A program made the position numbers and the translations under genes. From positions 382,662 through 446,661 of the forward strand of contig NZ_VHIQ01000004.1 of NCBI RefSeq assembly GCF_006494535.1: a stretch of 64,000 nt of DNA. Direction: 5' to 3'. The notes under the pieces are model-generated. The model did not search any database. It was not told the DNA's origin and saw nothing but the letters and a program-made list of their open reading frames with translations. Shown here in pieces: positions 35,726 to 44,538 of the stretch (positions within the stretch are counted from its first letter, which is position 1; every line of letters begins with the position of its first letter). This stretch comes from Paucihalobacter ruber (GTDB lineage Bacteria; Bacteroidota; Bacteroidia; Flavobacteriales; Flavobacteriaceae).

Positions 35726-36748
35726 ATGACAACAGAAAATATTTACATACTGGCAATAGAGTCTTCTTGCGATGATACCGCCGCTGCCGTGCTTTGTAAC
35801 AACAATGTTTTAAGCAATATTATTGCCGGTCAAGAAGTTCATGCGCAATATGGTGGTGTAGTACCCGAACTTGCTTCTCGGGCACACCAGCAAAACATAG
35901 TTCCGGTTGTAGATCAAGCCATTAAAAAAGCAGGGATTTCTAAAAAAGATTTAAACGCCATTGCTTTTACACGCGGACCCGGATTGATGGGATCTTTGTT
36001 AGTGGGCACCTCATTTGCTAAAAGTCTTTCAATAGGGCTTAAAATTCCGCTTATTGAAGTCAACCACATGCAAGCGCATATTTTAGCGCATTTTATAGAA
36101 GATGCTTCTGCCAAAAAGCCTGTATTTCCGTTTTTAGCTTTGACTATTTCTGGTGGTCATACCCAAATTGTGCAGGTTAATTCTTATTTTGATTTACAAA
36201 TATTAGGTGAAACCATTGACGATGCCGTAGGTGAAGCGTTTGATAAAAGCGGAAAGATATTAGGCTTGGGTTATCCGGCCGGACCGCAAATTGATCAATT
36301 GGCTAAACTGGGAAATCCCAAGGCTTTTAAGTTTAGCAAACCAAAAGTGGAAGGACTTAATTTTAGTTTCTCCGGACTAAAAACAGCCATTTTATATTTT
36401 ATTCAAAAAGAAACCAAAAACAATCCAAATTTTATAGAGCAGCATCTCAACGATATCTGTGCTTCCATACAACATACTATTGTTGAAATTTTATTAGATA
36501 AGTTAAAACTCGCCGTTAAACAAACCGGCATCACCCAAATTGCGATTGGCGGTGGTGTTTCGGCCAATTCAGGGATAAGAACCGCTTTGCTTAATTCAGA
36601 AAAAAAGTATGGTTGGATAACCTACTTGCCAAAATTTGAATATACCACCGATAATGCCGCTATGATTGGTATTGTGGGCTATTTAAAGTATTTAAATAAC
36701 GACTTTACAAATCAAGAAATTACAGCTTCTGCCCGACTTAAATTGTAA
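35726..36748 (+). CDS. tsaD: tRNA N6-adenosine threonylcarbamoyltransferase
   Basis: A 340-residue ASKHA-fold protein that transfers threonylcarbamoyl to A37 of ANN-decoding tRNAs, with TsaB and TsaE. Motifs are AIESSCDDTAAAV at the start, the metal site NHMQAHILAH (H114 and H118), FTRGPGLMGSLLVG, and the C-terminal TDNAAMIG. Length and motifs are typical. It heads a long plus-strand set of genes, many for RNA modification (RsmE, SpoU-type, THUMP-like). Confidence 0.98.
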   Translation: MTTENIYILAIESSCDDTAAAVLCNNNVLSNIIAGQEVHAQYGGVVPELASRAHQQNIVPVVDQAIKKAGISKKDLNAIAFTRGPGLMGSLLVGTSFAKSLSIGLKIPLIEVNHMQAHILAHFIEDASAKKPVFPFLALTISGGHTQIVQVNSYFDLQILGETIDDAVGEAFDKSGKILGLGYPAGPQIDQLAKLGNPKAFKFSKPKVEGLNFSFSGLKTAILYFIQKETKNNPNFIEQHLNDICASIQHTIVEILLDKLKLAVKQTGITQIAIGGGVSANSGIRTALLNSEKKYGWITYLPKFEYTTDNAAMIGIVGYLKYLNNDFTNQEITASARLKL

Positions 36749-36807
36749 TATTGTTTGTTAATTGCCTTGTTAATAACACCTTCAATTTTTGATAATTTTT
36801 ACCGTAA

Positions 36808-36815
36808 TATTTTTG
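36808..36815 (+). promoter_or_regulatory. possible -33/-7 promoter before the parvulin gene
   Basis: TATTTTTG fits TAnnTTTG, with a TTG at 36789-36791 at a spacing of 16, slightly shorter than usual. It lies 33 bases before the start codon of the parvulin-like gene and would open a second transcript in the tsaD cluster. Confidence 0.4.
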
Positions 36816-36848
36816 TTGTTTTGTACCTGAACCCAAAACTAAAACCAA

Positions 36849-37472
36849 ATGAAATACCTTTTAATCTTCATTTTTGCTTTCAACCTTGTAACCTACTCAC
36901 AAGATAATGTTGAAACTGAAATTGATTCAATAAACTCCTTGGATCGGGCAGAAAGTTTTACTAAAACTTACGGCAACGCTGCCATTGTTACCTTCAACAA
37001 AGAAAAACACAATACTTCACTGTCAAGAGAATTATTTGACAGGCCGTTATTTGGTAAGAAAGTTTATGAGAACAATATTGAAAAAACCACCTATAAAATA
37101 ATTGACCGTTATAAAATTCCTTACTACAGGTTGAGTTACATTTTTTTAGACGGCACATCGCTTTCAAAGCCTGAAATAGACAACAAACGCCGTATGATTA
37201 TAGCACAATATAAAGCCGGTATACCTTTTGCAGATTTGGCCGGGCAATATTCTATGGACCAAAATGCCAAACGCGGTGGTGATTTGGGATGGGTAACACA
37301 TGGCGATTTGACGAAGGAATTTGAGGAAAAAGTATTAATCGATAATCAAACAAACGACATTTATAGCGTCGACATCCCCGAGCGCAATTGGTATTACGTA
37401 ATTTTACAAACCCACCAACCAAAACTTATAGAAGAAATAAAAGTTTTAAAACACACGCAATCTGTTAGATAA
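36849..37472 (+). CDS. exported parvulin-type peptidyl-prolyl isomerase
   Basis: A 207-residue protein with a signal peptide (first ~17 residues, ending VTYSQ) and a PpiC/parvulin domain: YRLSYIFLDGTSLSKPEIDN, then GIPFADLAGQYSMDQNAKRGGDLGWVTHGDL, which is the family core, and a terminal IPERNWYYVILQTHQPKL. It probably helps fold outer-membrane or secreted proteins in the periplasm, like SurA/PpiD parts. The next gene, rsmE, starts on the last base of its stop codon, so the two are translationally coupled. Confidence 0.85.
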   Translation: MKYLLIFIFAFNLVTYSQDNVETEIDSINSLDRAESFTKTYGNAAIVTFNKEKHNTSLSRELFDRPLFGKKVYENNIEKTTYKIIDRYKIPYYRLSYIFLDGTSLSKPEIDNKRRMIIAQYKAGIPFADLAGQYSMDQNAKRGGDLGWVTHGDLTKEFEEKVLIDNQTNDIYSVDIPERNWYYVILQTHQPKLIEEIKVLKHTQSVR

Positions 37473-38179
37473 TGCAATTATTTTACAATTCGGAAATTAA
37501 TAACAACACTAAAAACTTTAGTTTTTCGAAAGAAGAAAGTTTACACCTTTCAAAAGTGTTACGTAAAAAATCCGGAGATATTATTCAAATCACCAATGGA
37601 CTTGGGTGGTTATTTCAGGCCGAAATAACAAATAATCACAGCAAAAATAGTACGGCTATAATTGTATCTGCTGAATATTTCGAGCCAAAATCATACAGCA
37701 TACATTTGGCGGTAGCGCCTACAAAAATGAACGATAGATTTGAGTGGTTTTTAGAAAAGGCCACCGAAATTGGCGTTAGCAGCATCACACCTGTTATTTG
37801 TGATAATAGCGAACGACGCATTGTAAAAACCGAAAGATTTGAAAAAATATTAATCGCTGCCATGAAGCAATCACTGCAGTTTCATTTGCCGGTTTTAAAT
37901 CCTGTTTGTCAATTATCAGATTTTCTCACTAATAGTAGTTCACACCAGCAGTTTATTGCACACTGTGAGCCGACCCAAAAACAGTCATTAAAATCTGTTT
38001 ATAATGTTGGCAAAGATGCCACCGTTTTAATTGGTCCGGAAGGCGATTTTTCTGTTAAAGAAATTGAAATGGCTTTAAATAACGATTATATACCAATATC
38101 TTTGGGGTCAACCCGATTGAGAACAGAAACTGCGGCAGTGGTTGCATGCCACACACTGGTTTTAATGAATGACGATTAA
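37472..38179 (+). CDS. rsmE: 16S rRNA m3U1498 methyltransferase
   Basis: A 235-residue SPOUT methyltransferase that methylates N3 of U1498 in 16S rRNA. An N-terminal PUA-like part (HLSKVLRKKSGDIIQITNGLGW) is followed by the SPOUT knot with LIGPEGDFSVKEIEMA and ISLGSTRLRTETAAVVA. It overlaps the stop of the parvulin gene by one base (TAATG). The call is secure. Confidence 0.95.
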   Translation: MQLFYNSEINNNTKNFSFSKEESLHLSKVLRKKSGDIIQITNGLGWLFQAEITNNHSKNSTAIIVSAEYFEPKSYSIHLAVAPTKMNDRFEWFLEKATEIGVSSITPVICDNSERRIVKTERFEKILIAAMKQSLQFHLPVLNPVCQLSDFLTNSSSHQQFIAHCEPTQKQSLKSVYNVGKDATVLIGPEGDFSVKEIEMALNNDYIPISLGSTRLRTETAAVVACHTLVLMNDD

Positions 38180-38846
38180 CATGGTGATATCAGATAAAAT
38201 CTTGAAATATTTTTGCGTTGTAATATTTCTAATTGCGCTACATTCAGAGTTAAATGCCCAGCAAATTGCTGTTTTAAAATACAGAGGCGGTGGCGATTGG
38301 TATAGCAATCCTACTGCTTTACCTAATTTGGTTAAGTTTTGCAATCAAAATATCAATACAGCGCTCGAAACAAAAGTTGAAGTTGTTGAACCCAATAGTA
38401 TTGATATATTTCAATACCCATTTATTCACATGACCGGTCACGGCAACGTGTTTTTTAATGATGATGATCTTGAAAATCTTAGAAATTATTTAATCTCAGG
38501 CGGATTTCTGCACATCGACGATAACTACGGCATGGCGCCCTATGTTTTAAAAGAACTGGACAAATTATTCCCTAATAACCAGCTTGTTGAGCTCCCTGTA
38601 AATCACCCTGTTTATAATCAAACTTTTAGCTTTCCTAATGGACTCCCAAAAATACATGAGCACGATGGTTTACCACCAAAGGCAATGGGTGTTTTTCATG
38701 AAGGCAGACTAATATTGTTATTTACTACAGAAGCCGATTTAGGTGACGGCTGGGAAGACCCAGAAGTACACAACGATCCGCCCGATGTACGCGAAAAAGC
38801 TCTAAAAATAGGCGCCAATATTATTGAATATGTGTTTGGAAGTTAA
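38169..38846 (+). CDS. exported DUF4159 domain protein
   Basis: A 225-residue protein with a hydrophobic signal segment ending HSELNAQQ, then a DUF4159 domain of the glutamine-amidotransferase-like fold. Recognisable parts are LKYRGGGDWYSNPTALPNL, PFIHMTGHGNVFF, and FLHIDDNYGMAPYV. The ATG at 38169 overlaps rsmE by 11 bases; an in-frame ATG at 38181, just after the rsmE stop, gives an equally good signal peptide. Next to it lies the SpoU methyltransferase gene after 2 bases. Function unknown; similar domains occur beside aerotolerance-type operons in Bacteroidota. Confidence 0.82.
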   Translation: MTINMVISDKILKYFCVVIFLIALHSELNAQQIAVLKYRGGGDWYSNPTALPNLVKFCNQNINTALETKVEVVEPNSIDIFQYPFIHMTGHGNVFFNDDDLENLRNYLISGGFLHIDDNYGMAPYVLKELDKLFPNNQLVELPVNHPVYNQTFSFPNGLPKIHEHDGLPPKAMGVFHEGRLILLFTTEADLGDGWEDPEVHNDPPDVREKALKIGANIIEYVFGS

Positions 38847-38848
38847 TT

Positions 38849-39358
38849 ATGCAGCTTACACACCAGCAATCTAAATTTAAAAAACAAACTTTTCCAATAG
38901 TTTTGGTTTGTGATGGGGTTATTAAAGCACCCAATATTGGCAGTTTGCTAAGACTGTCAGATGCATTTGGGGTAGAAAAGCTTATTTTATGTGGCGAGTG
39001 TGTTCCATTAGGAAAACGTATAACTAAGACATCGCGTTCCACCGAGAGGTATGTGGATTTTCAAGTACAACCAAATGCATTAGATGTTGTAAAATCTTTA
39101 AAAGCCAACAATTTTCAGATTATTAGTATTGAAATCACCAAAAGTAGTAAACCGTTAAAAGATTTAAAGTTATCGATTGAAAAGCCTATTGCTATTGTAA
39201 TCGGCTCTGAAAATTTTGGTGTTAGCGATGCGGTTTTAGAGTGGTCTGATAATATTTTGCATATTGATATGTATGGACACAACAGCAGTATGAGTGTGGT
39301 ACAGGCGGCAACAGTAGCTCTATACGAAATCACCAATCAATTATCTGAAAAACGGTAA
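38849..39358 (+). CDS. SpoU/TrmH-type RNA 2'-O-methyltransferase
   Basis: A 169-residue SPOUT protein with the TrmH motifs APNIGSLLRLSDAFGVEKL (motif 1), PIAIVIGSENFGVSDAVL (motif 2) and IDMYGHNSSMSVVQAATVALYEI (motif 3). It has no N-terminal RNA-binding extension, which suggests a tRNA 2'-O-methyltransferase like TrmL or TrmH; the exact position cannot be stated. It starts 2 bases after the DUF4159 gene. Confidence 0.88.
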   Translation: MQLTHQQSKFKKQTFPIVLVCDGVIKAPNIGSLLRLSDAFGVEKLILCGECVPLGKRITKTSRSTERYVDFQVQPNALDVVKSLKANNFQIISIEITKSSKPLKDLKLSIEKPIAIVIGSENFGVSDAVLEWSDNILHIDMYGHNSSMSVVQAATVALYEITNQLSEKR

Positions 39359-39408
39359 AATTATTAAGACTAGTTTTTGCATTGCTAAAAGAATGATATA
39401 TTTATGCC

Positions 39409-40500
39409 ATGAATTCTAACACCATAGCCAAAGGGATTGTAAAAGCTGTTGCTATTATTCTGGCAATTGTATTGGCATTATATGCGTTGTACTTAATAAG
39501 ATCTGTTATTGCTTATATTTTAATAGCAGCAGTTGTTTCCTTAATTGGCAGACCCATTGTGATATTTCTTGAACAAAGGCTAAAGTTTAAAAAAACAATC
39601 GCTGCTGTGCTTACAATGGCTATTTTATTAGGTTTTGTATTAGGATTGGTGAGTTTGTTTATTCCGTTAGTTATAAAACAAAGCGAAAATCTGGCGCTAT
39701 TAGATATCAACAAACTTGAGCAAAACGTATCTACCCTTTATAACGAAGCACTCAATTATTTTAATCTGCGAAACATAGATTTAAGTGAATCTTTTAAAGA
39801 ATCAGGGTTACTGTCTAAGGTTAATATTGCCGTTATCCCAGAATTGTTAAACGGATTTATTTCGGGTTTGGGCAGTTTTAGTGTTGGTTTGTTTTCGGTC
39901 TTGTTTATTTCATTTTTCTTTTTGAAAGACAGTAAGTTGTTTGAAAATGGCTTACTAACCTTTGTGCCTGATTCGAAGACGATTGGTACAAGAACCTCAA
40001 TTCTTAAAATTAAAGGTTTATTATCACGTTATTTTAATGGTTTGTTGCTTCAAATTACCATCTTGTTCATTATTTATACGGTTGTCCTACTAATTTTTGG
40101 TATCAACAACGCGGTGGTGATTGCCTTTTTATGCGCCTTACTAAATCTTATTCCTTATGTAGGACCAATAATAAGTGCCATACTTCTTGTGTTACTCAGC
40201 ATGAGCAGTAATTTAGGTGAAAACTTTCAGGAAGTTATTTTACCTACTACCATTAAAGTATTTATTGGTTTTATCATTGCCCAATTGGTAGATAATTTTT
40301 TCAGTCAACCGTTTATCTTTTCGAAGAGTGTAAAGTCTCACCCATTAGAAATATTTTTAATTATTATTATTGGCGGATTATTGTTTGGGATTTTAGGGAT
40401 GATTATTGCTGTACCTTCTTATACTGCACTTAAAGTTGTGCTTAAAGAGTTTCTATCTGATTATACTGTTGTTCAAAAACTTACCAGAAACGTAGAGTGA
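39409..40500 (+). CDS. AI-2E family transporter-like membrane protein
   Basis: A 363-residue inner-membrane protein with about eight helices, including LLNLIPYVGPIISAILLVLLS, the conserved proline-rich motif of the AI-2E/UPF0118 family, and QLVDNFFSQPFIFSKSV followed by LEIFLIIIIGGLLFGILGMIIAVP. Family members have been linked to export of autoinducer-2, to Na+/H+ exchange and to other solutes, so the substrate is open. It overlaps the next start by 4 bases (GTGA), pointing to translational coupling. Confidence 0.85.
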   Translation: MNSNTIAKGIVKAVAIILAIVLALYALYLIRSVIAYILIAAVVSLIGRPIVIFLEQRLKFKKTIAAVLTMAILLGFVLGLVSLFIPLVIKQSENLALLDINKLEQNVSTLYNEALNYFNLRNIDLSESFKESGLLSKVNIAVIPELLNGFISGLGSFSVGLFSVLFISFFFLKDSKLFENGLLTFVPDSKTIGTRTSILKIKGLLSRYFNGLLLQITILFIIYTVVLLIFGINNAVVIAFLCALLNLIPYVGPIISAILLVLLSMSSNLGENFQEVILPTTIKVFIGFIIAQLVDNFFSQPFIFSKSVKSHPLEIFLIIIIGGLLFGILGMIIAVPSYTALKVVLKEFLSDYTVVQKLTRNVE

Positions 40501-41696
40501 GTTTGAACCGTTTAATTTTAAATACGGCCGTACAAGATTATATCTATAAAAATTTAGCAAAAAACCATGCGGAAGTGGCATTAAAAGGTTCGCCTTTTCC
40601 TGAAGTTCCGATAGCGCAATTATTAGAACAAATAGTTTCTAAAAGCAAGGCACAGCAGAAATTGCCAACTTGGTTTCAAACAGAAAACATTTACTACCCC
40701 AATAAATTAAATATTGAACAAACATCTTCTGAAATCACCGCAAACTATAAAGCTCAACTGGTTTCGGGTGATAGTTTAATTGATATTACCGGTGGTTTTG
40801 GAGTTGATAGCTATTATTTCTCCAATAATTTCAAATCTGTAGCGCATTGCGAAATCAATCAGGATTTACACGAAATAGCAGCACACAATTTTAATGTACT
40901 CAATAAAACCAATATTAAGACTATTTGTAGTGATGGCATTAAATACATAAAATCTCAGGATAAAAACTTTGATTGTATTTATGCCGATCCTTCTCGACGT
41001 CACAACCTAAAGGGAAAAGTTTTTATGCTCAAAGATTGCGAACCTGATATACCTGAAAATTTAGACATTTTATTGAATTACGCTCCTACAATTCTTATAA
41101 AAACTTCACCGCTGTTAGATATTAATTTAGCTCTAAAAGAATTAAAGCATGTGATGCAAATTCATGCGGTTGCAGTTGATAATGAAGTTAAAGAATTACT
41201 TTGGTTAATATCCAAAAATAACAATAACATCGTTAAAGTTATAACCGCAAACATCAAATCTAATTATACCGAATATTTTGAGTTTAATCTACACGACGAA
41301 AATCAGTTAGAGCTATCTTACTCTGAGCCACTCACCTATTTATATGAGCCTAATGCCGCCATTATGAAATCTGGTGCTTTTAAAAGTATAGCCGTTAAAT
41401 TGGGTGTTGAAAAACTTGATCAACATACGCATTTGTATACCTCAAATAATTTGGTTGAATTTCCGGGGCGTGTTTTCAAAATAAATCAAGTAGTACCATT
41501 TTCTAAATCTACACTCAAATCGCTTCATATCAACAAAGCCAATATTACCACTCGAAATTTTCCAATTGATGTTAAAAGCCTTAGGGAAAAATTTAAAATT
41601 GAAGATGGTGGTGAGCGCTATCTGTTTTTTACTACCATTTTTGATAATAAGAAAGTGGTGTTGATATGTGAAAAATTGAGTCAGGAAAGACATTAA
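40497..41696 (+). CDS. class I SAM methyltransferase with THUMP-like domain
   Basis: A 399-residue protein with a SAM-binding site LIDITGGFGVDSYYF (about residues 97-111), motif IV DCIYADPSRR, and a C-terminal THUMP-like domain. This is the Bacteroidota type predicted to modify RNA. The GTG start at 40497 overlaps the AI-2E gene stop; a TTG at 40503 is an alternative. RNA as substrate is inferred from the THUMP-like part and the neighbouring tRNA/rRNA-modifying genes. Confidence 0.83.
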   Translation: MSLNRLILNTAVQDYIYKNLAKNHAEVALKGSPFPEVPIAQLLEQIVSKSKAQQKLPTWFQTENIYYPNKLNIEQTSSEITANYKAQLVSGDSLIDITGGFGVDSYYFSNNFKSVAHCEINQDLHEIAAHNFNVLNKTNIKTICSDGIKYIKSQDKNFDCIYADPSRRHNLKGKVFMLKDCEPDIPENLDILLNYAPTILIKTSPLLDINLALKELKHVMQIHAVAVDNEVKELLWLISKNNNNIVKVITANIKSNYTEYFEFNLHDENQLELSYSEPLTYLYEPNAAIMKSGAFKSIAVKLGVEKLDQHTHLYTSNNLVEFPGRVFKINQVVPFSKSTLKSLHINKANITTRNFPIDVKSLREKFKIEDGGERYLFFTTIFDNKKVVLICEKLSQERH

Positions 41697-41713
41697 AAGC
41701 TATTCTATTTTCT

Positions 41714-41742
41714 CACAGATAACACCGATTTACACAGATTTT
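41714..41742. repeat. short tandem CAC(A/C)GAT repeats
   Basis: Three copies of CACAGAT or CACCGAT start at 41714, 41723 and 41733, a period of 9-10 bases, followed by AT-rich TAATATCT repeats. The rest of the 168-base spacer before the HAD gene holds no ORF. It is reminiscent of small dispersed repeats in Bacteroidota, but I cannot check for copies elsewhere. Confidence 0.45.
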
Positions 41743-41864
41743 AATTTTGGCAGAAAAGCCAAACATCGTATTTTTTACTTCTAATATCTAATATTTAATA
41801 TCTATTTAGTAATTCGTGTATTCGTAATATTTATTTACAATCTTTGCACCTGAAAAAAAATACT

Positions 41865-42521
41865 ATGTTAAAAGCAGTTTTATTTGATATGGATGGTGTT
41901 ATTGTGGATACCGAGCCGCTGCATTATAAAGCCTATCATTTAATGTTTGATGAATTTGGATTAGACGTTTCAGATGAATTATACGAATCTTTTACAGGAC
42001 AATCTACCAAAAATATTTGCACCAGAATTATTGATCATTTTAATTTAAACGAAGATCCTGTTAAATTGGAATTGAGTAAAAGGGATCATTTTAACTATTT
42101 GTTTGATCACGATCCGAGTCTGAAGTTACTGGATGGTGTTTTTGAGATTATTGAAGACTATTACCACCACGATATCACTATGGTTTTAGCCTCTTCAGCC
42201 TCAAGAAGTACTATTGACCGTGTTTTTAACCGATTTAAATTAGACAAGTTTTTTATTGCTAAACACAGTGGTGCCGAATTGAAATCTTCTAAACCACATC
42301 CTGAAATATTTATCAATGCTGCCGCTTCATCGGGTTATGGCATTGAGCAATGCATGGTGATTGAAGATTCTACCAACGGTATTATAGCTGCTAAAAAAGC
42401 CGGAATTTACTGCGCAGGCTACAATAGTAAACATTCAAAAAATCAAGACTACAGCTTAGCAGATTTGGTGGTAAATAACTTACTGGATTTAAAGTACGAT
42501 TTAGTGAAAGATTTGATATAA
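41865..42521 (+). CDS. HAD-superfamily phosphatase/phosphomutase (beta-phosphoglucomutase-like)
   Basis: A 218-residue HAD hydrolase beginning LKAVLFDMDGVIVDTEPLHYKAY, with the two catalytic aspartates, a helical cap, LASSASRSTID (motif II) and EDSTNGIIAAKKAGIYCAGY (motif IV). The sequence resembles beta-phosphoglucomutase or sugar-phosphate phosphatases; it is not possible to choose from sequence. A TTG would extend it by 7 residues, but the ATG at 41865 puts the motif at the normal place. It ends 7 bases before the convergent universal stress protein gene. Confidence 0.88.
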   Translation: MLKAVLFDMDGVIVDTEPLHYKAYHLMFDEFGLDVSDELYESFTGQSTKNICTRIIDHFNLNEDPVKLELSKRDHFNYLFDHDPSLKLLDGVFEIIEDYYHHDITMVLASSASRSTIDRVFNRFKLDKFFIAKHSGAELKSSKPHPEIFINAAASSGYGIEQCMVIEDSTNGIIAAKKAGIYCAGYNSKHSKNQDYSLADLVVNNLLDLKYDLVKDLI

Positions 42522-42528
42522 TACTACG

Positions 42529-43371
42529 CTACTCGTGTATTACTAAAAACGGTATATCGGTGTGGTAACTGATGGTTTCAACTTTAGGTCTGAAAATGAT
42601 TCTTTGAAAGTAGTTTTGGTTTTTGGCAACCATTACAATTAAGTCCACGTCTCTACTATCGGCAAAACACTGCACGGCATCTTCAATTCTGTCACTTTTT
42701 AAGAAGTGAAAACTATGCTCAAATTCTTTGAAGTAATTTTCTAAAGCATTCTTATTTCTTTCTTGCTCTTCGTTTAGGTTAGCTTCTTTTCGTTTACTGA
42801 TGTGTAAAAACCTTATGGCTGCATTATGATTCTTTAATACATCCTTTAAAACACCTAAGGTTTCATCAGGATGCGACATTGAGAAATCTGTTGGAAATGC
42901 AATCTCACGGGGTTTTTTATAATTGGCATTTTCCGGAACCGCCAGGGTTGTACATTTAACTTTAGTAATCACATCGGCCGTGTTACTACCTACAATTATT
43001 TTTTTAAAGCCTTCCGCACCTTTTGTGCCCATCACTATAAAATCGGCATTGAGTTCGGTAATATTTTGCCTGATAGATTCAATGAACAAGTTATGATCTG
43101 TAATGGTAAAGAATTTATGTTTTTTATTAATTGGTAGTGTGTTAATTTTTGAAATTAATTTTTTTAATCTTACAATAGCAGGTTTTGTAAAGGTTTCTTC
43201 AATAACATTTTGGTCGATAATGTAAGGTCTGTCAATTGCTACCAAATCACTCACACGATTTACATGTAACAAATAAAAGGTACATTCGGTGTCCTTAAAA
43301 AACTCGATGGCATACCTAATGGCATTCCAAGAGTTATTTGAGAAATCGGTGGGAAGCAGAATTGTCTTCAT
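42529..43371 (-). CDS. tandem universal stress protein (regulator-linked copy)
   Basis: A 280-residue protein with two UspA domains. The first keeps the ATP-binding pattern GTKGAEGFKKIIVGSN (GxxG-9x-GS). The second has lost it and carries KNQNYFQRIIFRPKVETI in its place, as in the three USPs encoded at 47726-50307. USPs support survival during starvation, hypoxia or other stress. This copy follows the two-component genes on the same strand and has the best promoter/operator arrangement of the block: TGATATATATCA just upstream of a -33/-7 pair. I infer that it is the direct target of the REC-Crp regulator. Confidence 0.9.
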   Translation of the reverse strand: MKTILLPTDFSNNSWNAIRYAIEFFKDTECTFYLLHVNRVSDLVAIDRPYIIDQNVIEETFTKPAIVRLKKLISKINTLPINKKHKFFTITDHNLFIESIRQNITELNADFIVMGTKGAEGFKKIIVGSNTADVITKVKCTTLAVPENANYKKPREIAFPTDFSMSHPDETLGVLKDVLKNHNAAIRFLHISKRKEANLNEEQERNKNALENYFKEFEHSFHFLKSDRIEDAVQCFADSRDVDLIVMVAKNQNYFQRIIFRPKVETISYHTDIPFLVIHE

Positions 43372-43389
43372 CTATATCTTTATTAAAAA

Positions 43390-43416
43390 CAAAAATATAG
43401 AGAGTTACAGCTTCAA
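43390..43416 (-). promoter_or_regulatory. Bacteroidota -33/-7 promoter of the universal stress protein gene
   Basis: Read on the minus strand, TTG (43416-43414) is followed after 16 bases by TATTTTTG (43397-43390), matching the -33/-7 pattern. The transcript would begin near 43384, leaving a short leader before the ATG at 43371. Spacing is one or two bases shorter than usual. Confidence 0.6.
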
Positions 43417-43420
43417 AAAA

Positions 43421-43432
43421 TGATATATATCA
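43421..43432. promoter_or_regulatory. Fnr-type operator upstream of the universal stress protein gene
   Basis: TGATATATATCA is a perfect palindrome matching the core of the Fnr consensus TTGAT-N4-ATCAA; only the outermost bases differ. Its centre is about 42 bases before the predicted start of transcription, the position used by Fnr/Crp for class II activation. The gene for a Crp/Fnr-type regulator is immediately upstream. Binding is inferred. Confidence 0.6.
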
Positions 43433-43445
43433 GAAAGAGAATTTT

Positions 43446-44498
43446 TTATTCAATACTTTGTAAGCGCTCTAAATCAAGTATTTTGATGTTTCTACCCTCA
43501 ATTTCAATGATACCGTCCTTCTTAAAACCCGATAAAGTCCTAATAAGTGTCTCGGTTGCAATTCCGGCTACACTTGCCAAATCGTTACGGGAAATTTTGA
43601 TTGCCTCACTGGTTTTTTTATTGAGTTTTTCAGCAAATTTTAAAATAGTAGCAGCGGTCTTTTTGTTAACCGAACTATAGGCCATCTCTAATAATTGCGC
43701 CCTGGCTCCCGATAAATCTGCCGAAAGTAAATCGAGCATGTCCATGGCTACATCGTGGTTGTCATTTAAAATTTTTGTAAGCTCATTTCTGGTAATACCA
43801 ACCAATTCAGAATCGTCAAGAGCCGTTGCAAAATTTTGATAGGGCATATTACTGTTAAAGGTGGTATAACCAAATAGGTCGTCTTCGCGGTATATGGAAG
43901 TGATGAGCTCCTTGCCATGCTCGTCTAAACTGTGTGCCTTAACTGTGCCGCTTCTAATCAAGTATATGTAATTTGAATTTTGACCTTCCTCAAAGATAAT
44001 ATCACCTTTTTTGAATTTAAATTCTTCACCATTATCATCAAAAAAGTTCTTCAAATCATTCAAATCCCTCAACTTACTTTCTTCTTTGCCGTTAGAACTT
44101 ATAAAGCGAGAACTTCCTTCAGATATAATCGCAATTTTAGCCAATCGGCTTTCTATGGCACTTAATAACTCGTCTTCGGTAAAGGGTTTGGTAATATAAT
44201 CGTCGGCACCCAAATTCATGCCTTTTCTAATGTCTTGTCTTTCGGTTTTGGCTGATAAAAATATAAACGGAATGCCTTTGGTAGAGGGATTTTTTGATAA
44301 TGTTTCAATCACCGTATAACCGTCCATTTCGGGCATCATAATGTCGCATACAATTAAATCCGGATGTGTTTTTAATGCTTGCTCTACTCCTATTTTGCCA
44401 TTAGATGCGGTGATGGTATGATAACCCGAAAGTTCAATGAGCTCGGCCGTATTTTCTCTTAAAACAGGATCGTCTTCTATTAAAAGTATGGTTTTCAA
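43446..44498 (-). CDS. response regulator fused to Crp/Fnr-type DNA-binding domains
   Basis: A 350-residue protein with a receiver domain (residues 1-120, phosphoacceptor D52 in VCDIMMPEMDG, K104 in ITKPF), a cyclic-nucleotide-like beta-barrel (about 155-270, GDIIFEEGQNSNYIYLIRSG) and a winged helix-turn-helix (about 285-345, NDLASVAGIATETLIRTLSGF). The recognition helix has E-T-L-I-R, keeping the Glu and Arg by which Crp/Fnr read TGA. There is only one cysteine (C51), so it cannot hold an Fnr-type Fe-S cluster; its signal must come by phosphorylation. It lies 40 bases after the histidine kinase gene and precedes a USP gene. Confidence 0.92.
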   Translation of the reverse strand: MKTILLIEDDPVLRENTAELIELSGYHTITASNGKIGVEQALKTHPDLIVCDIMMPEMDGYTVIETLSKNPSTKGIPFIFLSAKTERQDIRKGMNLGADDYITKPFTEDELLSAIESRLAKIAIISEGSSRFISSNGKEESKLRDLNDLKNFFDDNGEEFKFKKGDIIFEEGQNSNYIYLIRSGTVKAHSLDEHGKELITSIYREDDLFGYTTFNSNMPYQNFATALDDSELVGITRNELTKILNDNHDVAMDMLDLLSADLSGARAQLLEMAYSSVNKKTAATILKFAEKLNKKTSEAIKISRNDLASVAGIATETLIRTLSGFKKDGIIEIEGRNIKILDLERLQSIE

Positions 44499-44538
44499 TT
44501 TTAAACAAGTTTTTAAGTTAGTAGTGGTAGTTACAAAT

